Assembly: GCF_020164475.1 (NCBI RefSeq)
Contig: NZ_JAIQWX010000019.1
Coordinates: 1 to 63,000 of the forward strand
Origin: Pseudomonas sp. REP124
Lineage (GTDB): Bacteria > Pseudomonadota > Gammaproteobacteria > Pseudomonadales > Pseudomonadaceae
Reading direction: 5' to 3'
Length of the DNA stretch: 63,000 nt
The position numbers and the translations under genes were made by a program. Within the stretch, counting starts at the first letter, position 1; every line of letters begins with the position of its first letter. Below, piece after piece: positions 62,985-63,000 of this stretch. Below the pieces are notes generated by a model. That model was not told the DNA's origin. It worked only from the letters and a program-made list of their open reading frames with translations, and did not search any database.

Positions 62985-63000
62985 TCGCCCCACTTCCGGT

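Overview
The window is a chromosomal segment of a Pseudomonas, most likely of the P. fluorescens complex. The evidence is GC-rich coding sequence with Pseudomonas codon use, many near-identical REP/REPIN palindromes between genes, hallmark loci (cbrXAB-crcZ, prrF, a pil cluster with sigma54 control, benK-benE-oprD), and a gene order that follows two P. aeruginosa blocks (pilR to pilA, and acsB to the msrQ/rrn border) as I remember them. No prophage, insertion sequence, CRISPR array or plasmid gene was seen; this is mostly core genome with small accessory inserts.

Layout. 1-6.2 kb: pilR-pilS (type IV pilus two-component system), a small membrane protein, bamD, and divergently rluD-pgeF. 6.2-11.6 kb: clpB behind a heat-shock promoter, a tRNA cluster (Asn, Pro, Lys, second Pro), a chemoreceptor. 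11.6-14.4 kb: ndh, DUF3094, MOSC and DUF1780 genes. 14.4-18.4 kb: a benzoate-type uptake operon (MFS symporter, BenE symporter, OprD-family porin) behind an excellent XylS/BenR-type operator. 18.4-25 kb: DUF2790 protein, a membrane protein, yacG-coaE-pilD-pilC-pilB and divergent pilA with a sigma54 promoter. 25-31.3 kb: a BON-domain periplasmic protein with its own sigma54 promoter, DUF2845 and DUF748 envelope proteins, a methyltransferase, an MpaB/DUF2236 protein. 31.3-40 kb: acs, pgi, panC-panB, folK, pcnB. 39.6-44.7 kb: the CrcZ regulatory RNA and cbrB-cbrA-cbrX. 44.8-50.9 kb: gluQ, dksA, aminotransferase-sfsA, a Rieske protein, a heme-binding periplasmic protein, the PrrF iron sRNA, a TfoX-C protein and a pentapeptide protein. 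51-56.6 kb: an APH/P-loop fusion protein, mrcB-lpoP-yqcC, DUF4124. 56.6-63 kb: ilvB-ilvH-ilvC with a structured leader, pssA, msrP-msrQ and a strong promoter pointing out of the window.

How the parts connect. PilS-PilR, encoded at the left end, should drive the sigma54 promoter of pilA about 23 kb away. CbrA-CbrB should drive crcZ through a TGTTAC-N14-GTAACA site just past cbrB; CrcZ carries six A-rich Hfq/Crc decoy motifs, and four genes in this same window (benK, the OprD-family porin, acs and the chemoreceptor) have matching motifs at or next to their ribosome binding sites, so the window holds both a carbon-catabolite control RNA and plausible targets. Fur-like sites precede the heme-binding protein gene and prrF, which converge.

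No wholly novel multi-gene system stands out. The observations most worth testing are the BenR-type operator on a transport-only operon, the orphan sigma54 promoter of the BON gene, the candidate ilv attenuator, the duplicated tRNA-Pro around a tRNA-Lys known as an integration site in P. aeruginosa, and the set of in-window Crc/Hfq motifs. All functional statements are from reading the sequence and family knowledge; no database search was run.
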